From NCBI GenBank assembly GCA_017411125.1, contig JAFPNP010000145.1, forward strand, positions 1-5,181: DNA of 5,181 nucleotides, read 5' to 3'. Position 1 is the first letter of the stretch. Each line of letters opens with the position of its first letter. This stretch comes from Kiritimatiellia bacterium (GTDB lineage: Bacteria; Verrucomicrobiota; Kiritimatiellia; RFP12; UBA1067). Made by a program: the position numbers and the translations under genes. Below, piece after piece: positions 1 to 5,181 of the stretch. A model generated the notes under the pieces. It was given only the letters and a program-made list of their open reading frames with translations, was not told the origin of the DNA and did not search any database.

Positions 1-906
1 CGCAAACGCGCGCCCTTCCACTTGCCGGCGGAGCGGCGCGAGGCCATGGGGAATCTCATAAGGCGCGTCAGAGGCGTGTACGAATTCTTCATCCTCAACA
101 CGTGCAACCGCGTCGAACTAGTTGCCGCCGCGTCCCCGGAGCCGGAAGTCGAGGCGGTGCTGAAGCGCCTCACCGCGCTCGACCGCCTGCGCGACGAGGA
201 GTATTTCCGTCTCAGGGGATTCGACGCCTTCAGGCATCTCGTGCGCGTCACCGCCGGGCTCGAATCGTCGCTGCTTGGCGAGTTCCACATCGTCTCGCAG
301 GTGAAGGACGCCCTTGCGGAGGCGGAAGAGCGAGGCTGGAGCGGCCCGGCGATCCGCAAGACCGGCTCCGAGGCGATGCGTGTCGCGAAAGCCGTGCGGC
401 ACTCCGTGGAGGGAATGCTGCGCGTGGCGGAAATCGACCAGGTCGCCGTGAGGTATCTCAGCGTACACGGCGGGCTGGACTGCAACACGCGCGTCGTCGT
501 GATCGGCACCGGCATGGTCGGCACCGGCGCGGTGGAGGCTCTTTCGAAGACGGGCGCGCAGATAACGTGGGCCTACCACGTGCGCAAGCCCGACTTCCCG
601 CGCACGGTGCAGCTCGCCGGATTGAAGGAGGCGCTTGCGGACGCGGACATCGTCCTCAGCGCAGTGGACGCATCAAGCCCCGTCGTCACGCCGGAAATGT
701 GTGCCGCCGTCGCGGACAGGAACGTGCTTTTCGTGGATCTCGGCGTTCCCCGCAACATCGATCCCTTCTACGACGACTGGGGGCACGGCGTGACCGTCGC
801 GGATCTTGACGACCTCAAGCTTTGGCATCGCGTCAAGACCGGCGTGCTGAACGAAGTGCTTGCCAAGGCGGACGCCGTGATCCGCGCCGAATACCGCGGC
901 GCGTGA
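1..906 (+). CDS. hemA: Glutamyl-tRNA reductase, 5'-truncated by the window edge, lacking the C-terminal dimerisation domain
   Basis: HemA reduces glutamyl-tRNA(Glu) with NADPH to glutamate-1-semialdehyde, the first committed step of C5-pathway tetrapyrrole synthesis in the cytoplasm. The frame is open from base 1, and its first residues (RKRAP..., then ERR) match the KTAPVEIRE region near the family N-terminus, so only about 10-15 residues are missing. A TTG at 22 is in frame but is not the true start. Numbering from the first codon, the catalytic motif NTCNRVEL has its nucleophilic Cys at 35. The substrate-domain signature HLVRVTAGLESSLLGE follows at about 79-94, with the conserved His at 79. 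A Rossmann glycine motif GTGMVGTG is at 169-176, and DLGVPRNIDP is at 246-255. DLDDLK at 268-273 normally leads into the dimerisation helices. Here the protein stops about 28 residues later, so it would be near 315 residues in full against about 410-430 usually. The region after the glycine motif is also compact. The identity is secure; the missing domain is the odd point. Confidence 0.95.
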   Translation, partial: RKRAPFHLPAERREAMGNLIRRVRGVYEFFILNTCNRVELVAAASPEPEVEAVLKRLTALDRLRDEEYFRLRGFDAFRHLVRVTAGLESSLLGEFHIVSQVKDALAEAEERGWSGPAIRKTGSEAMRVAKAVRHSVEGMLRVAEIDQVAVRYLSVHGGLDCNTRVVVIGTGMVGTGAVEALSKTGAQITWAYHVRKPDFPRTVQLAGLKEALADADIVLSAVDASSPVVTPEMCAAVADRNVLFVDLGVPRNIDPFYDDWGHGVTVADLDDLKLWHRVKTGVLNEVLAKADAVIRAEYRGA

Positions 907-917
907 CGCTCCGTCAC
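903..917. other. Small hairpin holding both convergent stop codons
   Basis: GTGACG (903-908) and CGTCAC (912-917) form a perfect 6-bp inverted repeat around a 3-nt loop. The left arm holds the hemA TGA (904-906) and the right arm holds the transporter TGA (914-916, minus strand). Neither strand has a T-run after it, so a canonical intrinsic terminator is not supported. It could still be a weak shared 3'-end structure for the two genes, or chance symmetry of two facing TGA codons. Confidence 0.4.
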
Positions 918-2293
918 CGTCCCTTGCTGGCGTTCCACACCGAGAGCGCGCAGAGTACGGATAGAAGCGCCATGCCGATCCAGAACACCGCCATGTAGTC
1001 CAGCGTGTATCCGTTCGCGAAGGTGTGGCCCAGAAGGAACGCCTTGCCGGTCGCGGGATCGCGCCCGACCAGGCAACCCGACGCCGCGCTCTGGATTCCC
1101 GCGCCGAGATAGTTGCCCATTCCGGCAATGCCCAGCGCCGCCCCGGCCGCCGCGCGCGGCGCAAGGTCGACGGCCATAAGTCCGCCGAGGAACGTGAGCA
1201 GCACGCCCACCGCGAGTCCGAACAGCACCATCGCAAGGACGTCCACCCAGATGCACGGGAACGGCACCAGCATCATCAGCGAAAGGCCCGTCACGTTCAT
1301 AAGCCCGGCGATCAGCGCGAGTTCGTTGCGGCTGCCTTTGAACACGCGGTCGGATATGATTCCGGAAAGCGCGCTGGACACCGCGCCGACGATGGAGTTG
1401 AGCGTTATGATCCACGCCGCCGTCTCCGTCGCGTAGCCCTTCTTGACTTCGAGGAAGAAAATGCCCCAGTCGATGATCGCATAGCGGCTCATGCAGAAGA
1501 ACCCGCCCGCGAGCGCGACCATCCACACCGCCCAGTTCGCGAGCGCGGCCTTCTGTCCGCGCCCCACGTCATCTGCGTTCCGCTTGGCCTCCTCGCTCTC
1601 GACCTCGCCCTCCCATTCCGCCACGGACGGAAGGCCCTCGGACCGGGGCGAGTCGCGCATGAAGATCGAGATCAGCGCGACGCCCGTGAAGCCGAACGCC
1701 GCCGCTCCCCAGAATCCGCTGCGCCACGCCATGTCCGCGCCATAGGCGATGCCGACGTTCACCATTATGACGCTCGTCACCACGTAGGCGATGGCTTCGC
1801 CGAGGTTGTTGGAACAGCTCCAGATTCCGTAGAACGTGCCGCGGGAACGGTTCGGCCACCAGCGCGCGAGCGACACCACGCAGCACGGCGACCCGGAGCC
1901 CTGCGCGAAACCGTTCACGAACCACACCACCATCAACATCGCCGCAGGCACGTGGAAACCGACGATCATCGTGGAGAGCGAAGAAACGAACAGCCCGAAA
2001 GCGAACATTCTCCTTATGTTCGCGCGGTCTGCGAGGAATCCGCAAACGAACTTGCCTATCGCGTAGGCGATGAGCATGGCGGAGCCGACGTAGCCGATTT
2101 CCCGCGCCGTGTACGCGCCCTGCTCTATCATGGTCTTCTTCGTCGCCGAAAACGCGAGACGGCACACGTAGAACAGCGCGTACCCGAGCAGCATTATCGA
2201 AACCTGCCGGATGCGGATGAACCGGAACCGGCGGCCGATTTCAGACGTCGGAATCGCGACCGGCCTTGAAGCCGCTGGAGAGAAGAAGCCCAT
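914..2293 (-). CDS. MFS transporter, organophosphate:phosphate antiporter family (GlpT/UhpT-like)
   Basis: Inner-membrane transporter of 459 residues, the usual family length, with hydrophobic segments arranged as a 12-helix MFS protein and a hydrophilic central loop at about 212-250. It matches the GlpT/UhpT family closely. GYALFYVCR in TM1 puts Arg at 45 and CMSRYAIIDWG in TM7 puts Arg at 270, the counterparts of the two phosphate-binding arginines of E. coli GlpT (R45, R269). Other matches are NGFAQGSGSP plus ARWWPNRSRG (about 127-152), MRDSPRSEGLP before the central loop, SDRVFKGSR (314-322), and DLAPRAAAGAALG (376-388). By family it should exchange cytoplasmic phosphate for a phosphorylated substrate; glycerol-3-phosphate is the best guess given the phosphodiesterase gene just upstream. 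The ATG at 2293 has AAGGAG (2306-2301) 7 nt ahead, so the start is firm. One oddity: the TM5 histidine motif (HN.GG in GlpT) reads NNLGE here (162-166), so the exact substrate is uncertain. It is probably co-transcribed with the upstream gene. Confidence 0.9.
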   Translation of the reverse strand: MGFFSPAASRPVAIPTSEIGRRFRFIRIRQVSIMLLGYALFYVCRLAFSATKKTMIEQGAYTAREIGYVGSAMLIAYAIGKFVCGFLADRANIRRMFAFGLFVSSLSTMIVGFHVPAAMLMVVWFVNGFAQGSGSPCCVVSLARWWPNRSRGTFYGIWSCSNNLGEAIAYVVTSVIMVNVGIAYGADMAWRSGFWGAAAFGFTGVALISIFMRDSPRSEGLPSVAEWEGEVESEEAKRNADDVGRGQKAALANWAVWMVALAGGFFCMSRYAIIDWGIFFLEVKKGYATETAAWIITLNSIVGAVSSALSGIISDRVFKGSRNELALIAGLMNVTGLSLMMLVPFPCIWVDVLAMVLFGLAVGVLLTFLGGLMAVDLAPRAAAGAALGIAGMGNYLGAGIQSAASGCLVGRDPATGKAFLLGHTFANGYTLDYMAVFWIGMALLSVLCALSVWNASKGR

Positions 2294-2300
2294 GGCGCCG

Positions 2301-2306
2301 CTCCTT
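2301..2306 (-). promoter_or_regulatory. Ribosome binding site of the transporter gene
   Basis: AAGGAG on the minus strand lies 7 nt before the ATG at 2293 and inside the 21-bp gap after the phosphodiesterase stop (TGA, 2317-2315). It fixes the transporter start. The gap leaves no room for a promoter or terminator, so the two genes are most simply one transcript. Confidence 0.85.
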
Positions 2307-2314
2307 GATCGGAA

Positions 2315-3313
2315 TCAGAGAGTGTGGCGCCCGATGCGGTTGAGATATACGAGCATCTCCGCGCCGTAGTCGGTCTGGAGCATGGTCGCGCCCTGCTCCA
2401 GACTCCAGCCCCACGTCGAATCGGGATCGGTGAATCCCTTCACGTCTCCGCGTCCGTTGTTCAGCACGTCCCACATCGTGTTGATCCAGATGCGGGGAGC
2501 GCCTGGCGCCTTGCGGATGGCGTCGAGCTTCGCGGCGCTCTCGTCGGAATCCATGCAGAACTCGTACATGGACGCCTTGCGCGGCTCCTCCGCGATCCAT
2601 TCGGGCATGATCTTCGCGGCGTGCGCGTGCTTCTTCCAGCAGAACTGGATCACCGGCATGTATAGCAGTTCGCCGGACTCGACGTGCTTCCAGTACTCCT
2701 TGAACAGACGCTTCGCGTCCGCAGGGCCGTGCGTTGACTTCACCAGCACGTCGCGCATCGCGCCCGCCTTCTCGACGACCTTGAGGATCTCGTAAGGGTG
2801 CGCCGTGAACTTGTCGATGTTTACTAGGATGCGCCCTTTCGCGAGCGCGAGCGCTTCCTCGAGCGTAAGGATGTCGTAATCGGTGGACTTCGCGTCCTTG
2901 CCGCCCTGGTTGCTCTTGAGCTTGAACTTCTTTATTTCGGCGAGCGTAAGGTCTTTCACCTTCCCCGATCCGGTCGTCGTGCGGTCGAGCGAGCCGTCGT
3001 GCAGCATCACGAAACGCCCGTCCTTCGTCATCTGCGTGTCAAGCTCCACGATGTCCGCGCCCAGCGCGATGCAGCTGAGAATCGCGTCCCTGGAATTTTC
3101 CGGGAAGTTGCGCCAGTCGCCGCGGTGCATGGCGACGAACACGTAGTTCCTGTCGCCGGAAAGAAGCTTGGCGCGTATCCGCTCCGTGCGCGACAGCCCG
3201 CAAACGCCCGTGCCGCAATTTGCCGCGCATTGCTGCGCGGACGCGAATCCTACCTGCGCCGCGATCGCTGTCGCCGCGACGGATTTGAAAAACAGACGAC
3301 GATTGATGTGCAT
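2315..3313 (-). CDS. Exported glycerophosphodiester phosphodiesterase (GlpQ-like) with Tat-type signal
   Basis: Metal-dependent enzyme that hydrolyses glycerophosphodiesters (deacylated phospholipids) to sn-glycerol-3-phosphate and an alcohol. It is predicted to act in the periplasm. The N-terminus MHINRRLFFK fits the twin-arginine pattern RRxFxK, followed by a mild hydrophobic stretch and an ASA-Q site giving likely cleavage after residue 26. In the TIM-barrel domain, HRG...PENS (63-74) carries the first catalytic His at 63. VELDTQMTKDGRFVMLHD (89-106) carries ligands Glu90 and Asp92 and the second catalytic His at 105. NIDK (165-168) supplies the next metal-ligand strand, with Asp where many relatives have Glu. 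RIWINTMWD (274-282) and GATMLQTD (308-315) are the closing strands. The 332-residue length suits a periplasmic member. The ATG at 3313 has AGGAG 5 nt upstream. The transporter follows 21 bp downstream, which supports import of the product. Three cysteines just after the signal (29, 33, 38) are unusual. Confidence 0.92.
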   Translation of the reverse strand: MHINRRLFFKSVAATAIAAQVGFASAQQCAANCGTGVCGLSRTERIRAKLLSGDRNYVFVAMHRGDWRNFPENSRDAILSCIALGADIVELDTQMTKDGRFVMLHDGSLDRTTTGSGKVKDLTLAEIKKFKLKSNQGGKDAKSTDYDILTLEEALALAKGRILVNIDKFTAHPYEILKVVEKAGAMRDVLVKSTHGPADAKRLFKEYWKHVESGELLYMPVIQFCWKKHAHAAKIMPEWIAEEPRKASMYEFCMDSDESAAKLDAIRKAPGAPRIWINTMWDVLNNGRGDVKGFTDPDSTWGWSLEQGATMLQTDYGAEMLVYLNRIGRHTL

Positions 3314-3318
3314 AGACG

Positions 3319-3323
3319 CTCCT
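3319..3323 (-). promoter_or_regulatory. Ribosome binding site of the phosphodiesterase gene
   Basis: AGGAG on the minus strand is 5 nt before the ATG at 3313. It supports that start, and with it the complete twin-arginine signal peptide. Confidence 0.75.
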
Positions 3324-3344
3324 GCTTGGTTTCAGATGGAATGT

Positions 3345-3374
3345 ATTATATCATAAACCTTACAGAATTGACAG
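3345..3374 (-). promoter_or_regulatory. Sigma70-type promoter with extended -10, driving the phosphodiesterase-transporter pair
   Basis: Read on the minus strand, TGATATAAT (3353-3345) is a perfect extended -10 element (TGnTATAAT). A 4-of-6 match to the -35 box, CTGTCA (3374-3369), lies 18 bp upstream. Transcription would start near 3337-3339, giving a leader of about 25 nt with the AGGAG site inside it. The surrounding A/T-rich patch stands out in an otherwise GC-rich window. I see no obvious Pho box or operator palindrome overlapping it, so regulation cannot be read from the sequence. Confidence 0.7.
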
Positions 3375-3442
3375 AGCACAGCGGGATAGACACGCTTCGT
3401 CGCGTCCGAGAATCGCCCAGACTCCTCACGGCCTCACAGCCA

Positions 3443-3480
3443 CAAATAGCCCTACTTGTCGGAACAAGTAGGGCTATTTG
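3443..3480 (-). terminator. Perfect 17-bp hairpin, probable terminator of the kinase-like gene
   Basis: The left arm (3443-3459) and right arm (3464-3480) are exact reverse complements with a 4-nt loop (3460-3463). In RNA made from the minus strand the loop is UCCG, a member of the stable UNCG tetraloop class; on the plus strand it is CGGA, which is not. It starts 29 nt after the stop codon of the minus-strand kinase-like gene and lies upstream of the phosphodiesterase promoter, as a terminator would. No long U-run follows; only the ATTT inside the stem resembles one. An mRNA 3'-end stabiliser or a copy of a dispersed palindromic repeat is therefore also possible. The rest of the 196-bp gap (3314-3509) holds the promoter described above and nothing else I can identify. 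Confidence 0.65.
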
Positions 3481-3509
3481 CGATTGGATGCCTTGAAGAG
3501 CGGCCACCG

Positions 3510-5117
3510 TCAGCCGTTCCGCGCCGCGTATTCCGCCGGATGCGTAACCTGCTGGACGTAATCTTCGGTGAACTTGGCGAAGAACTCGCCTGCCAAGGCT
3601 TTGGGCACGGTGATCGTCTGCGTCTTGTGCCGCCTGTCGTATTGGAACGTCACGCCGGGCTGCAGGTCTGCCGACATCTGCAGAAGGTCCCGGGTCTGCC
3701 GGCTGAGCGCCTTGTCGCACTTGAACACAATGTTGCCGCCATCGACGGTGGCTGTCCACCGGGTGCGTGATCCGCTCTGTATTTCAAGGTGCTTCAACTG
3801 GACTTCGCCGTTCCGGCTTGTCCATTTCGTCGGCGAGGACAGCATCTCAAAATGGGACACCGCGTTGATCGTGGCCTCCTGCATCTCGGGGCCGTCGTTC
3901 TGGAGCGAATCGTACAGCGCGAGCGGCGCCGCGCAGGATTGTATGAGGTTCTGGTAGGACGCCCTGAACTCCGCCTCTTTCTTTGTTATCTTCTCGGTTA
4001 TCTTGATGCGGAGCGCTTTCTCGGCGCGTGAGATGCCCTCTTCGTTCGGATTGAACCGGGCGCGGTAGTCGTTGAAGAGGCTTGAGAACACGCCCCTGTC
4101 CCACAGCGCGCGAAGATCCACGAGTCCCTTGATCTTGGCGAAACGGGTATCGTCGTCGAACGCGGAGAAGTTGGCGAAGCGCTTGTCGACGTAGCGCTTG
4201 ATGGAAGTATCCTTGAACGACAGGTCGTCGGATATATGGAGCTTCTTGGATTCGCCCTCGAGGGAGTGCCCCGGATCGATGGCGAAAAACTGAGCGTCGC
4301 CGCCGTCCTTCCCCGGCACGAACCCCTTGTTCTGGCCGTACTTCCCAACGGCGTCGCGGTCGGCGAGCAGAAGGAAGAACGCCTTGTACTTGCCGAGGGA
4401 TTCGACGTTGTTCCCGACGACGCGCCCGTCCTGTATGAAGCCCTTGTCCATGTCCTTGTAGCCGTCGGAGAACTTCGCCTGCACCATCAATTTCGGGTGT
4501 CCGTCGGAATATTGCCCGCGCACGATTTCGAGTTCCTGGGCCGGTATGCCGGCGAGGCGCGTCAGGTCGTTCGCGAGCGCTTCGGAAACCGCACTGACCG
4601 AAATGCTGTCGGCCGACGACGACGTTGCATAGCGCATGACGGAACCGTACTTTGCTAGATAGCGCTCCGGCCGCTGGAAGGAACCCTTGTGCGCGGCGGA
4701 GTTCTGCACGAAGCGGTCGCCCTCGTTGTAGTCGAGCTTCAGGATGTGCTTTGCCCTGAAGTGCGCGAAGATCGGGGAGAGCGCGTCGTATGCGTGGCCC
4801 TTCGGCACGTTCGCCACGGCGTCGCGCACGAACGGGAAAAGATCGTTCTTGACCTCGTTCAAAATGAGGATGGCCGACTGGCGGTTCTTCGCGTTCGAAA
4901 TGTTTGCGAGGCAGTTGACGTCGGCGGCGGACTGGAAATAAGATTTTATGGCCTTGGCGAGCTTTGCGAACGGATTGTCGCTCGCGTCCAGATCGACTCC
5001 GCTCTTCACGAGCTTGGCCGCCTCCTCGAAGATGAACCCGTCTTTCACCCGCAGCGTGTTCCAGGGCCACGCCGTCAAGCACTTCGGAGGGAACGAGAAA
5101 AGGCTGGCGGACAACAT
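3510..5117 (-). CDS. Uncharacterised protein with a HipA/PI3-PI4-kinase-like core
   Basis: I do not recognise the family. The longest frame gives 535 residues. There is no signal peptide or membrane segment, so it is probably cytoplasmic. The middle has kinase-like motifs in the right order: YLAKYGS with a candidate ATP-binding Lys at 156, SEAL with a candidate helix-C Glu at 179, LAGIPAQELEIV and KLMVQAKF (about 188-216) resembling the hinge region of HipA-type kinases, LLLADRD...GQNKGF (249-266) with catalytic-loop-like Asp253 and Asn263, and FFAIDPGHSL (277-286) with Asp281 in the DFG place. The Asp-to-Asn gap is 10 residues, wider than the 5 of PI3/PI4 kinases. Residues 30-130 look helical. 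The C-terminal 170 residues (a charged helix, then a beta-rich end) match nothing I know. The start is uncertain: ATG 5117 lacks a ribosome site and its first 23 residues look non-coding. GTG 5048 lacks one too. GTG 5009 has AGGAGG 11 nt upstream. The frame is closed by TAG at 5138-5136. The kinase reading is inferred from motifs only. Confidence 0.8.
   Translation of the reverse strand: MLSASLFSFPPKCLTAWPWNTLRVKDGFIFEEAAKLVKSGVDLDASDNPFAKLAKAIKSYFQSAADVNCLANISNAKNRQSAILILNEVKNDLFPFVRDAVANVPKGHAYDALSPIFAHFRAKHILKLDYNEGDRFVQNSAAHKGSFQRPERYLAKYGSVMRYATSSSADSISVSAVSEALANDLTRLAGIPAQELEIVRGQYSDGHPKLMVQAKFSDGYKDMDKGFIQDGRVVGNNVESLGKYKAFFLLLADRDAVGKYGQNKGFVPGKDGGDAQFFAIDPGHSLEGESKKLHISDDLSFKDTSIKRYVDKRFANFSAFDDDTRFAKIKGLVDLRALWDRGVFSSLFNDYRARFNPNEEGISRAEKALRIKITEKITKKEAEFRASYQNLIQSCAAPLALYDSLQNDGPEMQEATINAVSHFEMLSSPTKWTSRNGEVQLKHLEIQSGSRTRWTATVDGGNIVFKCDKALSRQTRDLLQMSADLQPGVTFQYDRRHKTQTITVPKALAGEFFAKFTEDYVQQVTHPAEYAARNG
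5021..5026 (-). promoter_or_regulatory. Candidate ribosome binding site for an internal GTG start (5009) of the kinase-like gene
   Basis: Minus-strand AGGAGG (5026-5021) precedes an in-frame GTG (5009-5007) by 11 nt, a slightly long gap. It is the only strong Shine-Dalgarno match near the N-terminus, and a start here would remove the overlap with the plus-strand frame from 5032 on. It also simply encodes Glu-Glu-Ala in the longer frame, so it may be coincidental. Confidence 0.35.
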
Positions 5118-5181
5118 CCCGCTGGAGGCGGGCGACTACGAACTCATGGCGTCCGTCTGGCGCAAGCCGGACCGGGTAATC
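5032..5181 (+). CDS. Partial plus-strand reading frame with PBECR-like (toxin/phage nuclease) sequence, runs off the window
   Basis: Plus-strand frame 1 is open from 4942 (after TAA 4939-4941) to the window end. From about 5056 it reads like real protein: GHAVKHFGGNEKR (5065-5103), then NIPLEAGDYELM (5113-5148) and WRKPDRVI (5158-5181). The order 'His + KH + Gly, then an IPL-x-x-x-D segment, then KPD-x-V' recalls the PBECR group of BECR-fold nuclease domains, found in phage head-morphogenesis (MuF-like) and polymorphic toxin proteins. This is recognition by eye from about 40 residues. ATG 5032 and ATG 4948 are possible starts, but neither has a good ribosome site, so the domain may be a 5'-truncated remnant or belong to a gene with a lost N-terminus. 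It is antisense to the first residues of the kinase-like frame, and the two cannot both be coding there in the usual way. Confidence 0.4.
   Translation, partial: MNPSFTRSVFQGHAVKHFGGNEKRLADNIPLEAGDYELMASVWRKPDRVI

Noticed and set aside
102..809. Plus-strand 235-codon frame inside hemA
   Set aside because: Arg-rich out-of-frame shadow of hemA, which has unambiguous family motifs.
1025..2269. Long plus-strand open frame (414 codons) opposite the transporter gene
   Set aside because: Its translation is very rich in Arg, His, Glu and Ala with no hydrophobic core. It is the antisense shadow of a clearly recognised membrane protein in GC-rich DNA.
3368..3373. Perfect TTGACA on the plus strand as a -35 box
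   Set aside because: No TATAAT-like element lies 16-18 bp downstream on the plus strand (the nearest, GATAGA, is only 11 bp away), and no plus-strand gene follows.
3346..3496. Small open frames on both strands across the hairpin with similar peptides (IALLV...TSRAIC)
   Set aside because: The similarity of the two peptides follows directly from the perfect palindrome being read on both strands. There is no ribosome site or other coding signal.
3847..5082. Long minus-strand open frame (411 codons) offset from the kinase-like gene
   Set aside because: Extremely Arg-rich with no domain-like segments. It is an alternative-frame shadow of the 3510-5117 gene, whose translation has balanced composition.
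1..5181. tRNA, rRNA, CRISPR array, insertion-sequence ends, riboswitch
   Set aside because: I scanned for cloverleaf-like arms, regularly spaced repeats, terminal inverted repeats with duplications and structured leaders, and saw none I could support.

Overview
This window is GC-rich (about 60% by eye, estimated and not computed) and tightly packed, with bacterial Shine-Dalgarno sites and a sigma70-type promoter. It looks like chromosomal DNA from a diderm bacterium with Tat export and a tetrapyrrole pathway. I cannot name the lineage. The compact HemA would suit an uncultivated or PVC-like genome, but that is only a guess.

Layout, left to right. (1) Positions 1-906, plus strand: glutamyl-tRNA reductase (HemA). 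It is cut at its 5' end by the window edge and ends naturally without the usual C-terminal dimerisation domain. (2) Positions 914-2293, minus strand: a 459-residue transporter of the organophosphate:phosphate antiporter family (GlpT/UhpT-like), converging on hemA with only 7 bp between the stop codons. (3) Positions 2315-3313, minus strand: a Tat-exported glycerophosphodiester phosphodiesterase (GlpQ-like), 21 bp upstream of the transporter. (4) Positions 3314-3509: an intergenic region with an extended -10 promoter for the glpQ-glpT-like pair and a perfect 17-bp hairpin that probably ends the next minus-strand gene. (5) Positions 3510-5117, minus strand: a protein of up to 535 residues that I do not recognise as a named family. 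Its middle carries motifs in the order expected of a HipA/PI3-PI4-kinase-like fold. (6) At the right edge, plus strand: the start of another reading frame (clearest from about 5056 to 5181) that reads like a PBECR-type (phage/toxin-associated nuclease) domain. It runs antisense over the N-terminus of the kinase-like gene.

How the genes fit together: the phosphodiesterase and transporter form a small scavenging operon. The exported enzyme would release glycerol-3-phosphate from deacylated phospholipids outside the cytoplasm, and the transporter would bring it, or a related organophosphate, inside. This is the E. coli glpTQ partnership in reversed gene order. HemA is a housekeeping neighbour with no functional tie. 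The right-hand 1.6 kb looks like accessory DNA: an unfamiliar kinase-like protein head-to-head with a toxin-nuclease-like fragment. It is the part most likely to hold something undescribed.
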